From: Cololabis saira
Lineage: Eukaryota; Chordata; Actinopteri; Beloniformes; Belonidae
DNA length: 64,000 nucleotides
Direction: 5' to 3'
Assembly: GCF_033807715.1 (NCBI RefSeq)
Contig: NC_084599.1
Span: 28,184,125 to 28,248,124 of the forward strand
The notes under the pieces were generated by a model. It searched no databases. It had not been told where the DNA came from and worked only from the letters and a program-made list of their open reading frames with translations. The first letter of the stretch is position 1; every line of letters starts with the position of its first letter. A program made the translations under genes and the position numbers. Of this stretch, positions 26,205 through 38,460 are shown piece after piece.

Positions 26205-26440
26205 AGTTCAAGTGTATTCATACAGCACCTTTCAAAGACAAGTGCAACTCAAAATGTTTTACATATATACATATATAGAATAAAGTGCACACAAGTAATA
26301 ACCATGATAAAATACATGCATGCATAATAGTGTAAAAATCAACAAGTGTAGTAATATTAGAATAAAAAAACAAAACAAACACCAGCCATCGCCTCTTTCA
26401 AAAAGGAAGGTCTTAAGTTTAGACGTAAAAGGCTTGACAC
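26205..26440. repeat. Fish interspersed repeat of uncertain class
   Basis: The phrases TACAGCACCTTTCAAAGACA, CTCAAAATGTTTTACAT and CGCCTCTTTCAAAAAGGAAG are typical of a dispersed fish repeat that resembles a LINE tail. No coding capacity. Confidence 0.4.
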
Positions 26441-26584
26441 AGTAACCATTTCGTATCCAGACTGGAGAAGGTCTCATCCCTTTTATCCTTCATCACAGCA
26501 TGCCTTATTGGTTGTTTTTGACCAAAAATAATAATGAACATGAATGGATATTAGGTTGGCAGTCACTTGCACCCTTCTCTTTAA

Positions 26585-27668
26585 AGCAGCACTATGTAAC
26601 TTTTCCACCTTAATATAATATTTCCAGAGTCATTGTGATGGTACACCAACTTACAACAGGTTTAATGAACCTCTGTCATGGTCTGACGGGTCTGTATCGC
26701 CTTCACTGGCATGTAACTTTGAGGTTCATGGTAGGAACCCTTCCACACTAAAAAACTACATTTTTTTACGGCTTTGACTGCTTTACGGCATACGTCACTT
26801 CCCCCTCCTTCCTGATTCGTAGTCGAGACGAAAGCTGGGTGGGGCGTGGAGCACAGAGCTCAGCAGAAGCTGGTATCATGGCCGAAGCAGCGAAAAAAAA
26901 CAAGAAAATAAAAGTTTTAATCGGAGGAGGCGAAAAAAGAAAGCAGGAGAGTAACAAGCTAAATGGACAAAAAAAATTAAAAAAATATAAATAAAAAAAA
27001 TGCCCGGACAAAAATAAACATTGGCCCGGCGTTCACTCGCTGGCATGAGATGAAAGACAAAGAGGGATGTCCGACAAGAGAGACAGAATTGTTATGATAC
27101 AAATGTAAATGTAGAGTTCTATGTTAAATAAGAATCAAAATTAGAATGTTTTCACATACAGGGGATTCGTCTGGGGTTCTAGTATTTTTCCTGAGAACTG
27201 TAAAATTGTGCAGGGCTGATCTGCAAAATATAAGGAAAGGGCGTTCAGTTATTCACAGGTTATAAAGTATTTTTCTATTTTGTCAGAAAGTATGTTGGAC
27301 TAGCTTATGAGTTTGTAGGGCACATTATCTCGCTGAAACAGGACAAGCGGGCGGGGGTGACTTCACTAATAAAACCAAGTTCAACTTAGTGATTATCAAC
27401 ATCGTCATATTATATTATTTAGCCAAAAATAGATACATTACCTCTTCGGTATCCATCCTGCAAACGGCCGCTGAAAACAGAAAAGTGGTTTTGAAAGTCT
27501 GTCCCGTTCATTCACTATCAAAACAAATGCAGCTACGGAGACAGGAGTTTTCCGGCAGTACGCGCTGGTGCTCATGGGAAATGTAGTGTTCTTTCTGGTA
27601 AAGCACTACTGCTTTTGTACAAAGGAGCCGCCAAACTCAACAAAAGCTGAAAGTTACATTGTGCTGCT
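26585..27668. mobile_element. TTAA-target DNA element, 1.1 kb
   Basis: Ends AGCAGCACTATGTAACTTT and AAAGTTACATTGTGCTGCT are inverted, with TTAA at 26581-26584 and 27669-27672. TTAA duplication limits it to Kolobok-like or piggyBac-like families; the ends lack CCY, which favours Kolobok-like. It carries the gene remnant at 26878-27093. Confidence 0.8.
26878..27093 (+). pseudogene. Broken N-terminal gene fragment inside the TTAA element
   Basis: ATG 26878 opens a Lys-rich frame (MAEAAKKNKKIKVLIGGGEK) that stops at 26995-26997. After an A-rich slippage tract, another frame (about 27004-27093) reads TKINIGPAFTRWHEMKDKEG and then stops. Fish transposons and their relatives often encode a basic N-terminus followed by an N-I-G-x-A-F-x-R-W motif; I recognise the motif but cannot name the protein. 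A frameshift in the poly-A run separates the two halves, so this copy is inactive. It supports the surrounding element having once had, or being derived from, a coding relative. Confidence 0.5.
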
Positions 27669-27672
27669 TTAA

Positions 27673-29572
27673 TCTACAACGATGAACAATGTGTTCTACT
27701 TAACTACTTCCGGATCCATAAATTGAACTGGACAAACTTGAGTCTTCAAGGCCAACTCGTGTCCATGCTGTCCTAGCTTTTAATTCAAAGCTCAGATGTC
27801 AAATTCAGTGTAATCCCAATTATGCATGAATTTGTGATTCCATCATCTTACATGATATAAGGCACATAAAAATGTAATCACATTATCATTGTGGCCGTTG
27901 TTATACAAATGCTTTATGAATAAGTTAAAAAAGTAAAATGTCATATTTAAACATTACAACATGTAAGAGGTTCAGTGAACTTCACTTTCAGTAAAAGATC
28001 AAGTGTTGACCATCATTTTATTTTTCAGACATGATTCCAGAGCAGAATCTGAAGATAATCTTTTTTACTGTGATAAAACAAACGCTTTAATCACAGTATG
28101 AACTGTTATTTATTTTAAATCTGATTCATGAACCTTATGTTTTCAGCACATTCCTTTCATGAGTATAACAAGGTATCTACATGGTGACCCCATTCTCAGT
28201 TCTCAAAGGCCAATTATTTCTCCAACAGCCTTCAGTCGGCACATCAGTAGCTATTTGATGGGCTGCAAAAAATATGATATGTGGTGGTTTCATTTTTCAG
28301 AAAAATTGCAAAGAACTGAGACTCTGAAAAATGTTTCTGAATATTTAATCAAACATCTTTTCCTGCATTATCTTACATGGAATGTCTGCAGCTGTGTGGA
28401 TCCTCTGCCAGTAAAAGGTCAGCTCCAGCAAAATTGCCTCATCCCTTTTTTACTTGGCTGATTAAAATATTTCAGGTGGCTTCCTAATTTATGTCAAATG
28501 AAATGGGATGTGTAAAAGTATACAGGTCTAAATTTTCCCCTCTACGAACAGGGATCTGCTTACATATCTTTGATAAAATCACAAACTGTCAGTTGCCCAA
28601 ATCTGTTACCATGGAGATGGGATTCCTAGGTGTAATGGCAGAAAACTGATAACATAATGATGTGACATTTGCAACTGTATCAGCTTTGTTGGAATGTCAA
28701 GAGCTGCCAGGATTAAAAAATAAACCACTGGTATATATGTTTAAATATCAAGGTAAAAAGAAAAAAACGAAATAGTTATTCATATAACATACATTCCTGC
28801 CATAAATACTTTGGTTATGAAGATAATATTATGTAATTAACCCAAACATGACATTTGCAAAATAAATGCCCTTCTTTTTTACTCTTCTTATTCTTTTCCC
28901 AATGACGAGCGACACAACTGACTAGTGTGCTTTTTTTTTTATTGTCCATGGATTAGATATCGCATTTTTCAGAAATAGGCGACACAAAGCACATATTTTT
29001 CATTGCAGTGAAATAAGTTGATAGGGGAAATAATGAGTGAGCATGGCACTTGTTCATCGGTTAGGCTGTTTGCCCCGGCAGTGTTGCCTTCAGCCCTTCA
29101 GATAAGAACAGTACTACACTGACATGGAATAGGCCTTTTTAAGTGATATATTTCACTTCAATTTATTACTTGTCACGAGCCACTAAAAGGAAGACATGAT
29201 ATCAGTTTGATACTTGGTAAGAGATGTGACAACAAGTGAGCTAGTGAAATATAACACTCGGGCACTGAATAAAAGATACAGAGTCTGCAGTGGGCATAAA
29301 ACACATCTGTCTCCATTATTTCAAACTATGTCTCCATTACTTCAAGGTTATACAATTCATTCTACTTAACATCTTTCCTATGTTTCATGGTCATTAAAAT
29401 GGGTTACTCACAAAAGAGCTGATGCAAAGCATGCACTGCAAAAAAGTAAACAGAAAAATATGAGTGCAGATAGCCAATCCAATAAATGTCTAAGAATAGT
29501 TTTATTTGCCCAACACTCCGGCTAAATCACAGTTGGTACTGGTGTGTACGCTAGAATCTGTACAACCTGTAC
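27673..29572. other. Spacer with no supported gene
   Basis: No gene or clear repeat recognised. Confidence 0.4.
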
Positions 29573-29625
29573 CTGCTTTGGATAAAAGCATCTGCTAAAT
29601 GTAATGTCATGTAACGGTAACTTAT
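29573..29625 (+). repeat. SINE/LINE 3' tail fragment
   Basis: The sequence CTTTGGATAAAAGCATCTGC followed by TAAATGTAATGTCATGTAA is the characteristic tail of common fish SINEs/LINEs. The body is not recognisable. Confidence 0.55.
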
Positions 29626-29728
29626 CACTGTTGCACTGATCACGTATCAAAATGAAAGCTCAATCCAGTGGCGCCGGAAGTAGGGGGGGGGGGCCCCCCA
29701 CTTTTCCCTCCTCTCACATTCTTTTTAA

Positions 29729-29935
29729 AGCCTGATTTATGGTTCCACGTTAACTCGATGGCGTAGCCTACGGCGTAGGGTACGGGGCGACGCGCACCGT
29801 ACATACGCATCGCCGCGTACCCTACGCCATAGGCTCTGGGTTGGTGTAAAGCCTGAATTGTGGTTCCGCGCTAAATCGACGCAGAGCCTACGGCGTAGGG
29901 TCTGCGTTAGTGTAACATGGAACCATAAATCAGCC
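29729..29935. mobile_element. Harbinger-type MITE (CCTACGGCGTAGG family)
   Basis: Left AGCCTGATTTATGGTTCC and right GGAACCATAAATCAGCC ends are inverted. TAA flanks both sides (29726-29728 and 29936-29938), the usual PIF/Harbinger target. Three copies of a CCTACGGCGTAGG-like core are present, and an extra internal end (AGCCTGAATTGTGGTTCC at about 29852) suggests a partly duplicated copy. Confidence 0.75.
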
Positions 29936-30117
29936 TAAACATCCCTGATGTCCACAACTCCTTCGGAGCCCGGCCCTTCAGCCCCAGAACCAGCGCAGCG
30001 GCAGCCAGAAGAACCCACAGTAGCAGCTCTGTGCCCCCTGAGACTGTGGAAACCGCCGGCACTGAACAGAAACAGCTTAGTGCTGGCTCCGACTGCGTGG
30101 AAGATTGTTGTCGTGAT

Positions 30118-30861
30118 TAGGGGTGGGCAAAAATATCGATATGGCAATATATCGCGATACTTTTCCAGCCGATTCAATATCGATATTCAAAATTTGAATA
30201 TCGATTTTTTTTATTTTTTTATTTTTTATTTTAATTTTTTTTTTATCCCCGATCTTTTTCCCATTATATCACCCAGTGCTCCTACCTAAGTGACAGTCCT
30301 GGGCATTGCCACTCTCTACCAACCCAGGGAGGGCCCTGCACTGAGCTCAGGTTTTATTTCACGTTTTATTTCATTTTATAATTGATTTTTTATATAACAC
30401 AATTGCCTGTCCTTAAAAAATGAAAAATAATGGACAGAGGTTTATTTATTTATGGATTTATATCTATACTGACTGATCACTGTGCCTGTCCTTGGTTTTA
30501 GTACCCATCTTTCTCGTGTTTATTATAATTTGCCACATAATTAAAGCAACCTCATACTAAATTTAATGTTAATTTCATATGATGTAAATAATATGAAAAA
30601 CATATACAAATATGTTGTAACTTTAGCTTGTATAGTTATAATAAAACATTGTTTTGACTCAGTTTGTCCCATGAATTGTCACTATAATCTGATGAACGTG
30701 CAACTCGGATTTTAAGATCCATCACTATCATCTGATGTACATATATACAACTTGGATTTTAAGATGTGTAATGCATTTTTAAATCGCAATGTGTATCGTA
30801 TCGTGGCTCAAGTATCGTGATGCGTATCGTATCGTGAGGTCCTTCCCAATACCCACCCCTA
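30118..30861. mobile_element. hAT-like element with ATCGATA/ATCGTATCG termini
   Basis: Starts TAGGGGTGGGCAA and ends ACCCACCCCTA. Flanks GTCGTGAT and GTCGTTGT match at 6 of 8 positions. The inner ends are rich in ATCGATA and GTATCGTATCG. The centre is AT-rich non-coding sequence with a near-duplicated CAACTCGGATTTTAAGAT / CAACTTGGATTTTAAGAT. Confidence 0.7.
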
Positions 30862-30963
30862 GTCGTTGTACACCGCCACACACGACGCGCACGCGCATGC
30901 ACACACTTACACACTTTCTGGCCCCCGCACTTCTGAAATGAATCCGGCGCCCCTGGCTCAATC

Positions 30964-33900
30964 GGAATGTTGGGCCACAGTCCTATGTGAACATGGGAAG
31001 CCTTAATTTAAACTTTCAGGCCCAGCTCTGAGGCCTCACTCTGAGACCAGCCTTGATGTCTTACAGCTGACCGCATGGTCTTAAAACAAAGGAAATTAAG
31101 GAATGACTCCAAAGTCCAGCGGGCTTTGCAGTTTATTGGGACTGAGGTGACGCACGGACAGTACGGACAGTGAATTGGTCATTTTGATCATTCATTTTGA
31201 TAAGTCATCTTCTATATTAATTATCAATAACTATCGTAAGACAATTATTAATAACTCTCTAATAACTGAACCAGCACCCCCTTTGTGGCACAACAGAATC
31301 AAGATATTAGAGTGGGGGACCATGATGGAGAAAAGCTGTTACCACTTTAACAGGAGATAATTTCAGAAAAGAGTATTTCCTTGAATCTGTTAAAGTCTTT
31401 AGCCTTTAGCATTAATGACATATGGGACCTGATTTTTAGCCAGATTCCCCTAGAACTTGTAATTCAAATATTTAATTCAGAGCTCTCTCAGCATAAATGA
31501 CCTTGAATTTAATAATATAAGTCATAGTGCAGTTTTACACAGCTCATTTAATTCTGGCCTAACCTCTCTCAGGAGCAGAATAGGTTAATTTTCATTTGAC
31601 TCCAAACTTAAAGAGTGCAAGTCACCAATTAACACCAGTACATGGTCTTTGAAAGTAATTTAATCAAAGTGAAATGGTCTGTTGTTTCTCAGGTTATAAA
31701 CAGTAGCTTTTCTACTCTGGCGTTGAGTCCTGAAATATTATGTTGTCAATTTGAAAATATGTGAATTTCAAAAAGGTTATTCAAAATAGACTTGGGATTC
31801 AAGTATGAGATACTGAGGCAACCTAAATTTAATCCTTATCTATTTAAGATTATTCTCGTTTGCCTGCAAATGCTGTAATATAGTTAAATCCTTTCCTAGC
31901 CAGTATTGCACAATTTTAAAACAATAACGGTTCAGACAAACGTATAGGCACCTATCTTAAAGCTATGATTATATTTGAATAACAAAATCTCAAAAGGATC
32001 TTTGTTTGAATCCAAATGTGATTCAAGTTACACTTCACAAGTATGAGTATATAGTTTAATCCGTTGACAATCAACATATTTAGGCCCATGCCCAAAACCC
32101 ACTGCACCATCCCCTCCTGCAGGTGAATAGACCACAGCAAGGCAGATCCATGGGGCAGATTCAGGCTGACTCTGGCCAGACTAAAGGGTAAAGGTAAAGG
32201 TCTGGCTACCAAGTGAACACCAAGTGCCTCTAGTGCCTCCACCCCGTCACCAGGCTCCAGGGTGCAGCCACAGTATCCAGAGTCCAGACGAGGGACAGTG
32301 ACCTCTTCCTTTTTATATTATCTGTATGAGTCAATCAAATTGCTCTTATAGTCTGGTCTTGAGGCTGATGCAGAATTTGGATTCGTTGCAGTTCCTTAAC
32401 TGACCGCTAGCGGTTGGCTCCAAAAGTGAGTCAATATTTTGGTCTCAATCGTTTGATTTTGCTCTGCAGATATTTCGGTGGGGATCAGCTAAAGGAGCTG
32501 GTAGCCAACGCTAATTCTGACATTTGGGGGGCATGTTCCCATTGGCCTCTTCAAAACCACTCTTCAAGAACCAGTAGGGCATATGATTTATTGCTTTGTT
32601 CATTGTTTTTTTTGTTTGTTTTTTTACAGCCTGCGTTGTATCTGAACGGAACAATGTATAGCAGTCTCAGGTGGATTTTCAAACAGGTGCATTTGGGTGG
32701 AATGAATAACCATTACTAAAATATAATTAGTTTTCCAGTCTGGTAGCTGAGTAAGAGATGGTGCCAGATTTTTCCTAAATGGCACAATTTTAGCATCTAC
32801 CTTTGTACAGTTATTCATCAGATAATACTTGATTGGTTCTGAAACTAATTGGACAACTATCTGAACTACTAAAATAGTGTACAAAAATGTAAGTTTCTTA
32901 TTTACTTTTGAAACTGTGACCTATCTTGATTATGACACTTCTGTAGCGGTCTCACATGTTTTAGCTTTTTTGAGAGATTATACAATCAGCTCCTGTACCT
33001 CCAAAAGTACACAGTTTGTCTTGGGTTACTCATTTTGGATAGGAGGCAGAGAAATAGGCCTCGTAATCAAGAAGAGTTTGCATCAATGGAAACATCCTCA
33101 AATGCTGATGTGATGAAAATGAAGAACATATTAGTCATTTCATGATGAGAGCACGAGAGCAATGTTTTTGTAATTTCAAATGTTTTTAAAGTACGTCTGA
33201 ACATAAACTTTCAAAGCTGACCCAGAAAAGAAGAAGCTGAAATACAGCTGAAAGAGATGTTTTGTAACGAATTTTAGCGAGAGGAAGGCTGTGCTGTTCT
33301 CGTCAAAAGTGGGACAAGATGTCATTGCTGTGCGGCAGCCACACTTGATGTGGTTATTGCTCATGAACTGTAACGATCCCTCACTTTTTTCTTTCCCGTC
33401 TCCGTCTTTATCCAACTCCTGATGTCTCCTGCTGATAGGTGGAATTTTGTTTCTCTGTACTTGGATCTTCATTATTGGCAGAATTGTTTTGAGTGTTGAT
33501 GTAAGCATAAATTAATAAATATGATTTCTGTTTTTGCCTGTATTGTCAGGGTTAGTTGTTTGCTTTGCATGTCGACGTATATTCTCAAAGTAATTCAAAT
33601 GTAGAAAAAATATTCTCTAACATGTTGCTTTTGTTTGGTGTCAAATAAAGCTAATCAACTAAAATAAAAGTCTTTGTTGCTAAAAGTACTCTGGTGAATA
33701 CTCCATTACCCCTGTTCTTGGAAATCTTTCAATTGCAATTCATCATCTAAGCACTTTACTACACAAGATTTATTATTGCTTTTAAGACTGAAATACTAGG
33801 CATTGAATGGAAGATTGAAAAGGTCTGCAGCGCACTCATCTGTCCTTATTTCAAACTATTTCAAGGTTTCATCATTCGTGCTATATGGTCATTTTTCAAA

Positions 33901-34499
33901 GGGCAATGAAGTTTTGGATTAAAGTTCCTCTGTTGTCGCTCAGTTAGTGCCAGCTGTTCTCCATAGTCATGACAGTGACGTCCCGTTTACAAGAAACTTC
34001 AGCGATGGCAGTCATAGCAACACGAGGCAATGTAATGAAAAAATTAAAGTTAGTCACGTTGCCATGGGGAAATGGAACGAGCTGTTCTGTTGTGTGAGGC
34101 ATGTAAAATGCTCCTTGGAGGTAGGAAGTAGAAGGAGGACAAAACAGTTTAGCATCGGAAGCAAAAGCATGCAGTAGAAAGATAATATGGCACATTAAAA
34201 GATATAAAAATTGACACTACTGAACAGTCAGCACAAGTTATACACTTGAACCTGGAGGCGATATCTCTGCTGAAGCCAGCTACTAATCTGGCCAATGATA
34301 AGGCAGCACTGATAACCGAATGGCTGGACAGCCATAAGGGGAAAATGAAGAAATTGGCTACTCTTTGGACCTGAGTGGTAACTCAAACATTTAACATGGC
34401 TACACATTTTTCATGCAATAGAAGTAGAATATATCCACGCTTAATCCGTAATAGTGTTGTTGAATAATCTGTTAACTGCTCTTTAATGTTCTTTCCAAC
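30964..34499. other. Spacer with no supported gene
   Basis: 3.5 kb with no convincing gene. The part 32150-32300 has a denser, repeat-like texture, including a doubled GGTAAAGGTAAAGGT run, but could not be assigned. Confidence 0.4.
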
Positions 34500-34502
34500 T
34501 AA

Positions 34503-35072
34503 TAGTCCATGGGCCAGACCAGATATCAGTGCCACTCAAGGTGACCAAACTTACTTATGATTTTTGAAAAGATCCATGTCTGTAGATGATATTCTGGTAT
34601 GATAACCCTTCCTGAGTGGCAGCTGTATCATAGTTATCAGCTCATGAAGTTACCCACCCCCTTCAAAAAATTACATTTCAGATGCTGGTGCATATCCCGG
34701 TTTACACTCATGTACAGGATATCTGTCAATATTTCACAATATTGTCTTTGGTATCATTTAAAAGGGGATCTTTTAAGCATTCATTCAAGCTAAGATGTGA
34801 ATCTTTCTGACCAACATAGAGGTCACTGCAGCTCTTTAAACTACATACAACACACATTTTTACACTATTTTCGCCTAAATGATATACTATCTTTTATCCC
34901 TGTGTCACCTAGGAACAACAGAGACACAAAATACAAAAACCGGAATACTCACAGGACCATAAGGATTCAGGAAATGTATAATATACCCATACTATATCAT
35001 TGTCACAGGTCATTGTGAGCCTTAAACTAGAAGAGCATCATTAGGCTCCAATGAAACTATCAGTACGTTTAC
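34503..35072 (+). repeat. Left TIR of the Academ-like element
   Basis: It matches 45432-46011 in inverted orientation over its whole length, with scattered substitutions and a small indel near the outer end (bases 20-35). Homology ends at CAGTACGTTTAC. The ORFs predicted in both TIRs (34797-35018 and 45474-45707) are the same repeat read from each side, not separate genes. Confidence 0.9.
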
Positions 35073-35424
35073 ATGCAGTAAAGAAATCGGATTTCTGATC
35101 GTATCAGATAAAGACATATCTTTATATGTGATCTAACAGCCGCTAGGCTAATGTCACAAACTGGTCTTTATCTGCAAATACACAACATAAAGGACACCAC
35201 AATGAGATAAAGAACCAGCTTAGTTTTATAAACAACATTATAAACACAACAATATTGTAAACAAAATGAACATCGTTAATAGAAGTAGAAATTATCAATA
35301 TATATTATTATATTAGTTATTAATAGAAATATGTCAAGATCTGATTATAGTTAGGCTATCAAGTTCTGTGTGTACTTAAGATAGTGTTAAGAAAGTTAAC
35401 CAAGTACAGAATCATCACATAATG
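35073..35424. other. Non-coding interior of the Academ-like element, left side
   Basis: AT-rich sequence downstream of the transposase gene, and therefore its 3' UTR region. No other feature seen. Confidence 0.5.
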
Positions 35425-36032
35425 TCACTCAAACTGCTCGTCTCTCTCGTCATCTGACTCCCCGAGTTCGAAGTCGGATTCTGGATCATCCTGCAGTTTT
35501 TGGTTGCTGCAAGTCTGTAACTTGCACATGTCTGTGCATGCCAGTCCATTTGATAAGCACGTGCAGCTTGGCATTTTGCATGAACGCACACATTTGCATG
35601 TTAGCAGTTCCAAGACTACATCTGGTGCAGGTGGGGAGCGCATCCAGTAAATGGCCAGCTTGCCCTCATCTTCTTTCCATCCATGCTCAGTAGGACTTGG
35701 CACCACAGGGTTAGCCTGCAGACCGCTCTTCCAAATTTCCAAATGGCTGCCTGATAATTGGCTCCTTCAACATGCAGGAAGACAGTCTCTACATGGTGGC
35801 AGCTGACTGGACTCGACCTCTCCCCTTTTGTAGTAGCGCAGTTGGTTCACCTCACCAGTGCTGCTGTTAGCAGCATACATGTGACATGTAAACTCCTCAA
35901 TTATCTGGAACAGCTCCTCACTCACATCCCATGACTGCCCAAGTCCTCTAGAGGTTTCTTGGTAGGAAGTGTCCTTCTTCAGTATCTTCAGGGCATTCAG
36001 CTTTCCCCTGGCCAGCGGACGCACTGACAGTT
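35425..36032 (-). pseudogene. Academ-like transposase, C-terminal part with Cys8 finger
   Basis: This is the downstream portion of the gene on the minus strand, in two frames. The first (ending at 35767) reads GKLNALKILKKDTSYQETSR and then a helical region. After a frameshift near 35765 the second frame (35742-35425) carries a compact cluster C-x-C-x3-C-x4-C-x-C-x6-C-x3-C-x4-C at about 35507-35600, eight cysteines in all, followed by an acidic tail (ESDFELGESDDERDEQFE). A Cys8 finger at this end is a hallmark of Academ proteins. An alternative reading is a CXC/tesmin-like domain, which has similar spacing. At least two frame breaks are visible, so the product is dead. Confidence 0.75.
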
Positions 36033-37462
36033 TCACAGCCAGTGAAGGCTATCACAAAGGCCGTCTCCAACTGAGCTTGCCAGTTTGCTGATGTCCACAA
36101 ATCGTGTGCGGTTCTGTGTCCCACACTTCAGGTAGATGGGACAGGTGATGTCCTTCTGAGACGCAAGACAAAGAACCATGACATCCATGTCCTCAGCTGT
36201 GATGATGACTGCTTTTGAGCCTGTGTTTGCGGCATCCGAAGCATGCAGGAGCAGGCGTGTGTCAGCTTCTTCATGTGTGGAGTGCAGCTCTACTACTTCT
36301 TCACACCCATCATCTGTCAACCTGTAGCAGGTTTCTTCACAGGTCATGTACAACACCTTGCCATGCAGCCTATCTCTGTATTGTGGGAGTTTCCACTCTT
36401 TCACCAGAAACTTGATGAGACTGGTCTTGTTGGAAGGACTGCACAGAAAAGTCCTCCATTGCTGTACATGGTGTCCCCCTGCCAGGTTCTTGTACTGGAC
36501 AGTGTTGTCTGCACCCCGCTTCAGTCGTTCAGCATCTTTGATCGAAGTCTGGTGGTAAACATCAAACACAACATCAATCCTCCGACTCTGTGCCCCCTCG
36601 TGGAAGACCTGGGTGGAAAGTGACTCTGCCACATGTCCAAAGGTTTTGTTGTTGCCATTCATTTTCTGGACCAGGCTCATCCCATCAATGATGGAAGTGG
36701 ATGTGGTTGGGATCTGTTCTGCAGGAGACACATTCTTTTCCAGCTCTCTGGCAAGTGCAGCCTTGTTTGTTTTTCGTAGGGACCCATCAGCATTTGCCTT
36801 ATGGAGAACAAGTGATTCAATCCAATGTCTCCTGATGAGAACTATCTGGTTAGCCTGTCCACTGGCTCCAGAGCTCCACCTGATGTGACCAGGGATCTCC
36901 TGAGAGCTCATGAGATAGAAGAATAGGCCAACAAGGCATTCAAGCAAACAAGGTTAGATGAGGACACACCATCTTTGAAATTCTATGACAAGGTGACCAA
37001 GCAAAGCCTGAAGACATTCTCCACCGTCAGCACAAAAAAAGCTGAAGGAAAGAAAGGACAGGATGTGGTGCTGTAGGCACTGGGCCCACTGCCATGGGCA
37101 CTTGCAAATGCTGATGCCCATGTTCTACCATACCAATGAACTGCAGGAGAGTTGGAGGAATGGCATCTTTGATACATCCCTCATGGGAAGTTCCATCAAA
37201 TCTTGACTTATGGTCCAGAATTTTTTTTCTCAGGATTTTGGCAGCTTTGGCTATGATAACTGCCTCTGAGTATTCAGATGCTTGAGAGAGAGCCAAGCCA
37301 ACATCTTTCTTGAAAGCCAGGAGTACATATTTGCCTGTTTTGTTCGCTGTGAGTTCAGGGATCTCTTCCAACAGTTTTTCTACAACAGTCTAGTACAGTT
37401 TACTGTAGGGGAGTTAACACCCAGTTGCTCCAGACGCTGCTGGTACAGGTTGCACATATCTG
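36033..37462 (-). pseudogene. Academ-like transposase, middle part with XPG/FEN-like nuclease signature
   Basis: The gene continues to the left of the Gmr1 insertion. A short segment next to the insertion runs into a stop near 37385 because of a frame slip. The next open piece (37371-37027) begins EEIPELTANKTGKYVLLAFK. The longest piece (36947-36033, 304 codons) holds three ordered acidic motifs: VVFDVY at residues 126-131, HEEADTR at 225-231 and EDMDV at 252-256. A further frameshift near 36035 comes just before a TGCE motif in another frame. This order of acidic motifs is expected for a FEN1/XPG-type nuclease core; the assignment is by motif, not by alignment. The Met in EDMDV and the Glu in TGCE are where related proteins would be expected to carry Thr and Asp, so the site itself may be degraded. 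Confidence 0.7.
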
Positions 37463-38328
37463 TGTGATGGTCGCAGACGCGCCCACACCACGGCAACCAC
37501 CAACACAGTCTGCCTGTCGGTAACCCCTCCCCTTCACACTCATTCAGTTTGCTTTGTTTATTAGTTTAATTAAACATTTAAGTTTACTTTTGCACATTAT
37601 TAGTATTATTAGGACCTGCACACATCACAACATGAACATCAAACAAATAAACACATGACACATAGTTTTGATTTCATACGTCATATAGACTTTATTTTAA
37701 GCACATGGTCACGCATTTGCTAGTGCACACATTTGTGTTGACTATGGTTGGCTTTATGTTAATTATTTCTGTTTGTTTATTTACCATGCCCGCTGTGGGG
37801 GTCCTGAGTCTGGCCAACTTGGCATCCCAGTGAGGTGTGCGTCAGCGACTGGTGTCCGGGCGGAAACGGCAAAGGAGGGGCAGAAAGGTTCCTCCTGTTT
37901 AAGACCTGCTCGGCATGATCCATCTGCTCTCCAGTCGTGGGGGGAATTTAAGATTTTGTTGGGGTTTTTTTAAGTTGGATAAGTTTGTGTATATATGTAA
38001 ATATTAGTTTGAATACGTTATTTCTGTAGAAATATTTAGTTTGTCTTTTTTACAAGTTTTGTTCCTTTTGTAAGCTTAATTGATTTGTTAATTATCCTGT
38101 AATTTATTTTGGTTTGTTCTGTTTGTATATAAGGCAGTTTCTTTGTCTCATTTGGAAGAAAGAGAGATTGAGAGGGTTTGGTGTTATGTCCTGTCTTTTT
38201 GGTTTTGGTAACTTTAAAAGGCCCTAAATTGTATCTTTTTGAGATTTTGTGAAAGAAAAATAAATTTAACTATTTTTGATAAACCTTTTTGAGTCTGCGT
38301 CCCTGTGTCGACTGCTGGGTCCCTCACA
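37463..38328 (+). repeat. 5' LTR of the Gmr1-type element
   Basis: TG...CA ends. A TATA box (TATATAAG at about 38126-38133) is followed about 130 bp later by AATAAA (38259-38264), giving a plausible U3-R-U5 layout. A 66-codon ORF occurs at 37773-37973 and identically at 43186-43386; it is LTR sequence and not a supported gene. Confidence 0.95.
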
Positions 38329-38330
38329 TA

Positions 38331-38348
38331 TGGTGGCAGTGGTGGGAT
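38331..38348 (+). other. Primer-binding site, probably for tRNA-Leu
   Basis: TGGTGGCAGTGGTGGGAT starts 2 bp after the 5' LTR. Its complement ends in CCACCA-type tRNA 3' sequence and, from my recollection of vertebrate tRNA-Leu (AAG/TAG) acceptor and T-arm sequence, differs at about one position. Position and TGG start are seen; tRNA identity is an inference. Confidence 0.65.
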
Positions 38349-38460
38349 ATAGCCAGTAAGGGGGCGCAGACTTGCATTTTTTTTCCCCTCAAATTTTTCT
38401 CTCCATTTTTTCATTGAGTTTTTTTTCCCTCTCCTTTTTGTGAGTGCAACCTCCTACGAG

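Larger units (their letters stand above)
29666..30955. mobile_element. hAT-type element with two nested insertions
   Basis: Ends CAGTGGCGCCGG and CCGGCGCCCCTG are inverted and flanked by a perfect 8-bp duplication GCTCAATC (29658-29665 and 30956-30963). The original body is short. Most of the span is a Harbinger-like insertion (29729-29935) and a second hAT-like element (30118-30861). The ORF at 29948-30289 crosses an element boundary and is probably not a gene. Confidence 0.85.

Noticed and set aside
32150..32300. Repeat-like stretch with a 96-codon minus ORF
   Set aside because: No ends, motifs or partner copy in the window to support a call.
34797..35018. ORF with a near-identical twin at 45474-45707
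   Set aside because: The two are the inverted TIR copies of the Academ-like element, not paired genes.
37773..37973. 66-codon ORF, repeated identically at 43186-43386
   Set aside because: Lies within U3 of the two identical LTRs; identity reflects LTR duplication, and no domain is seen.
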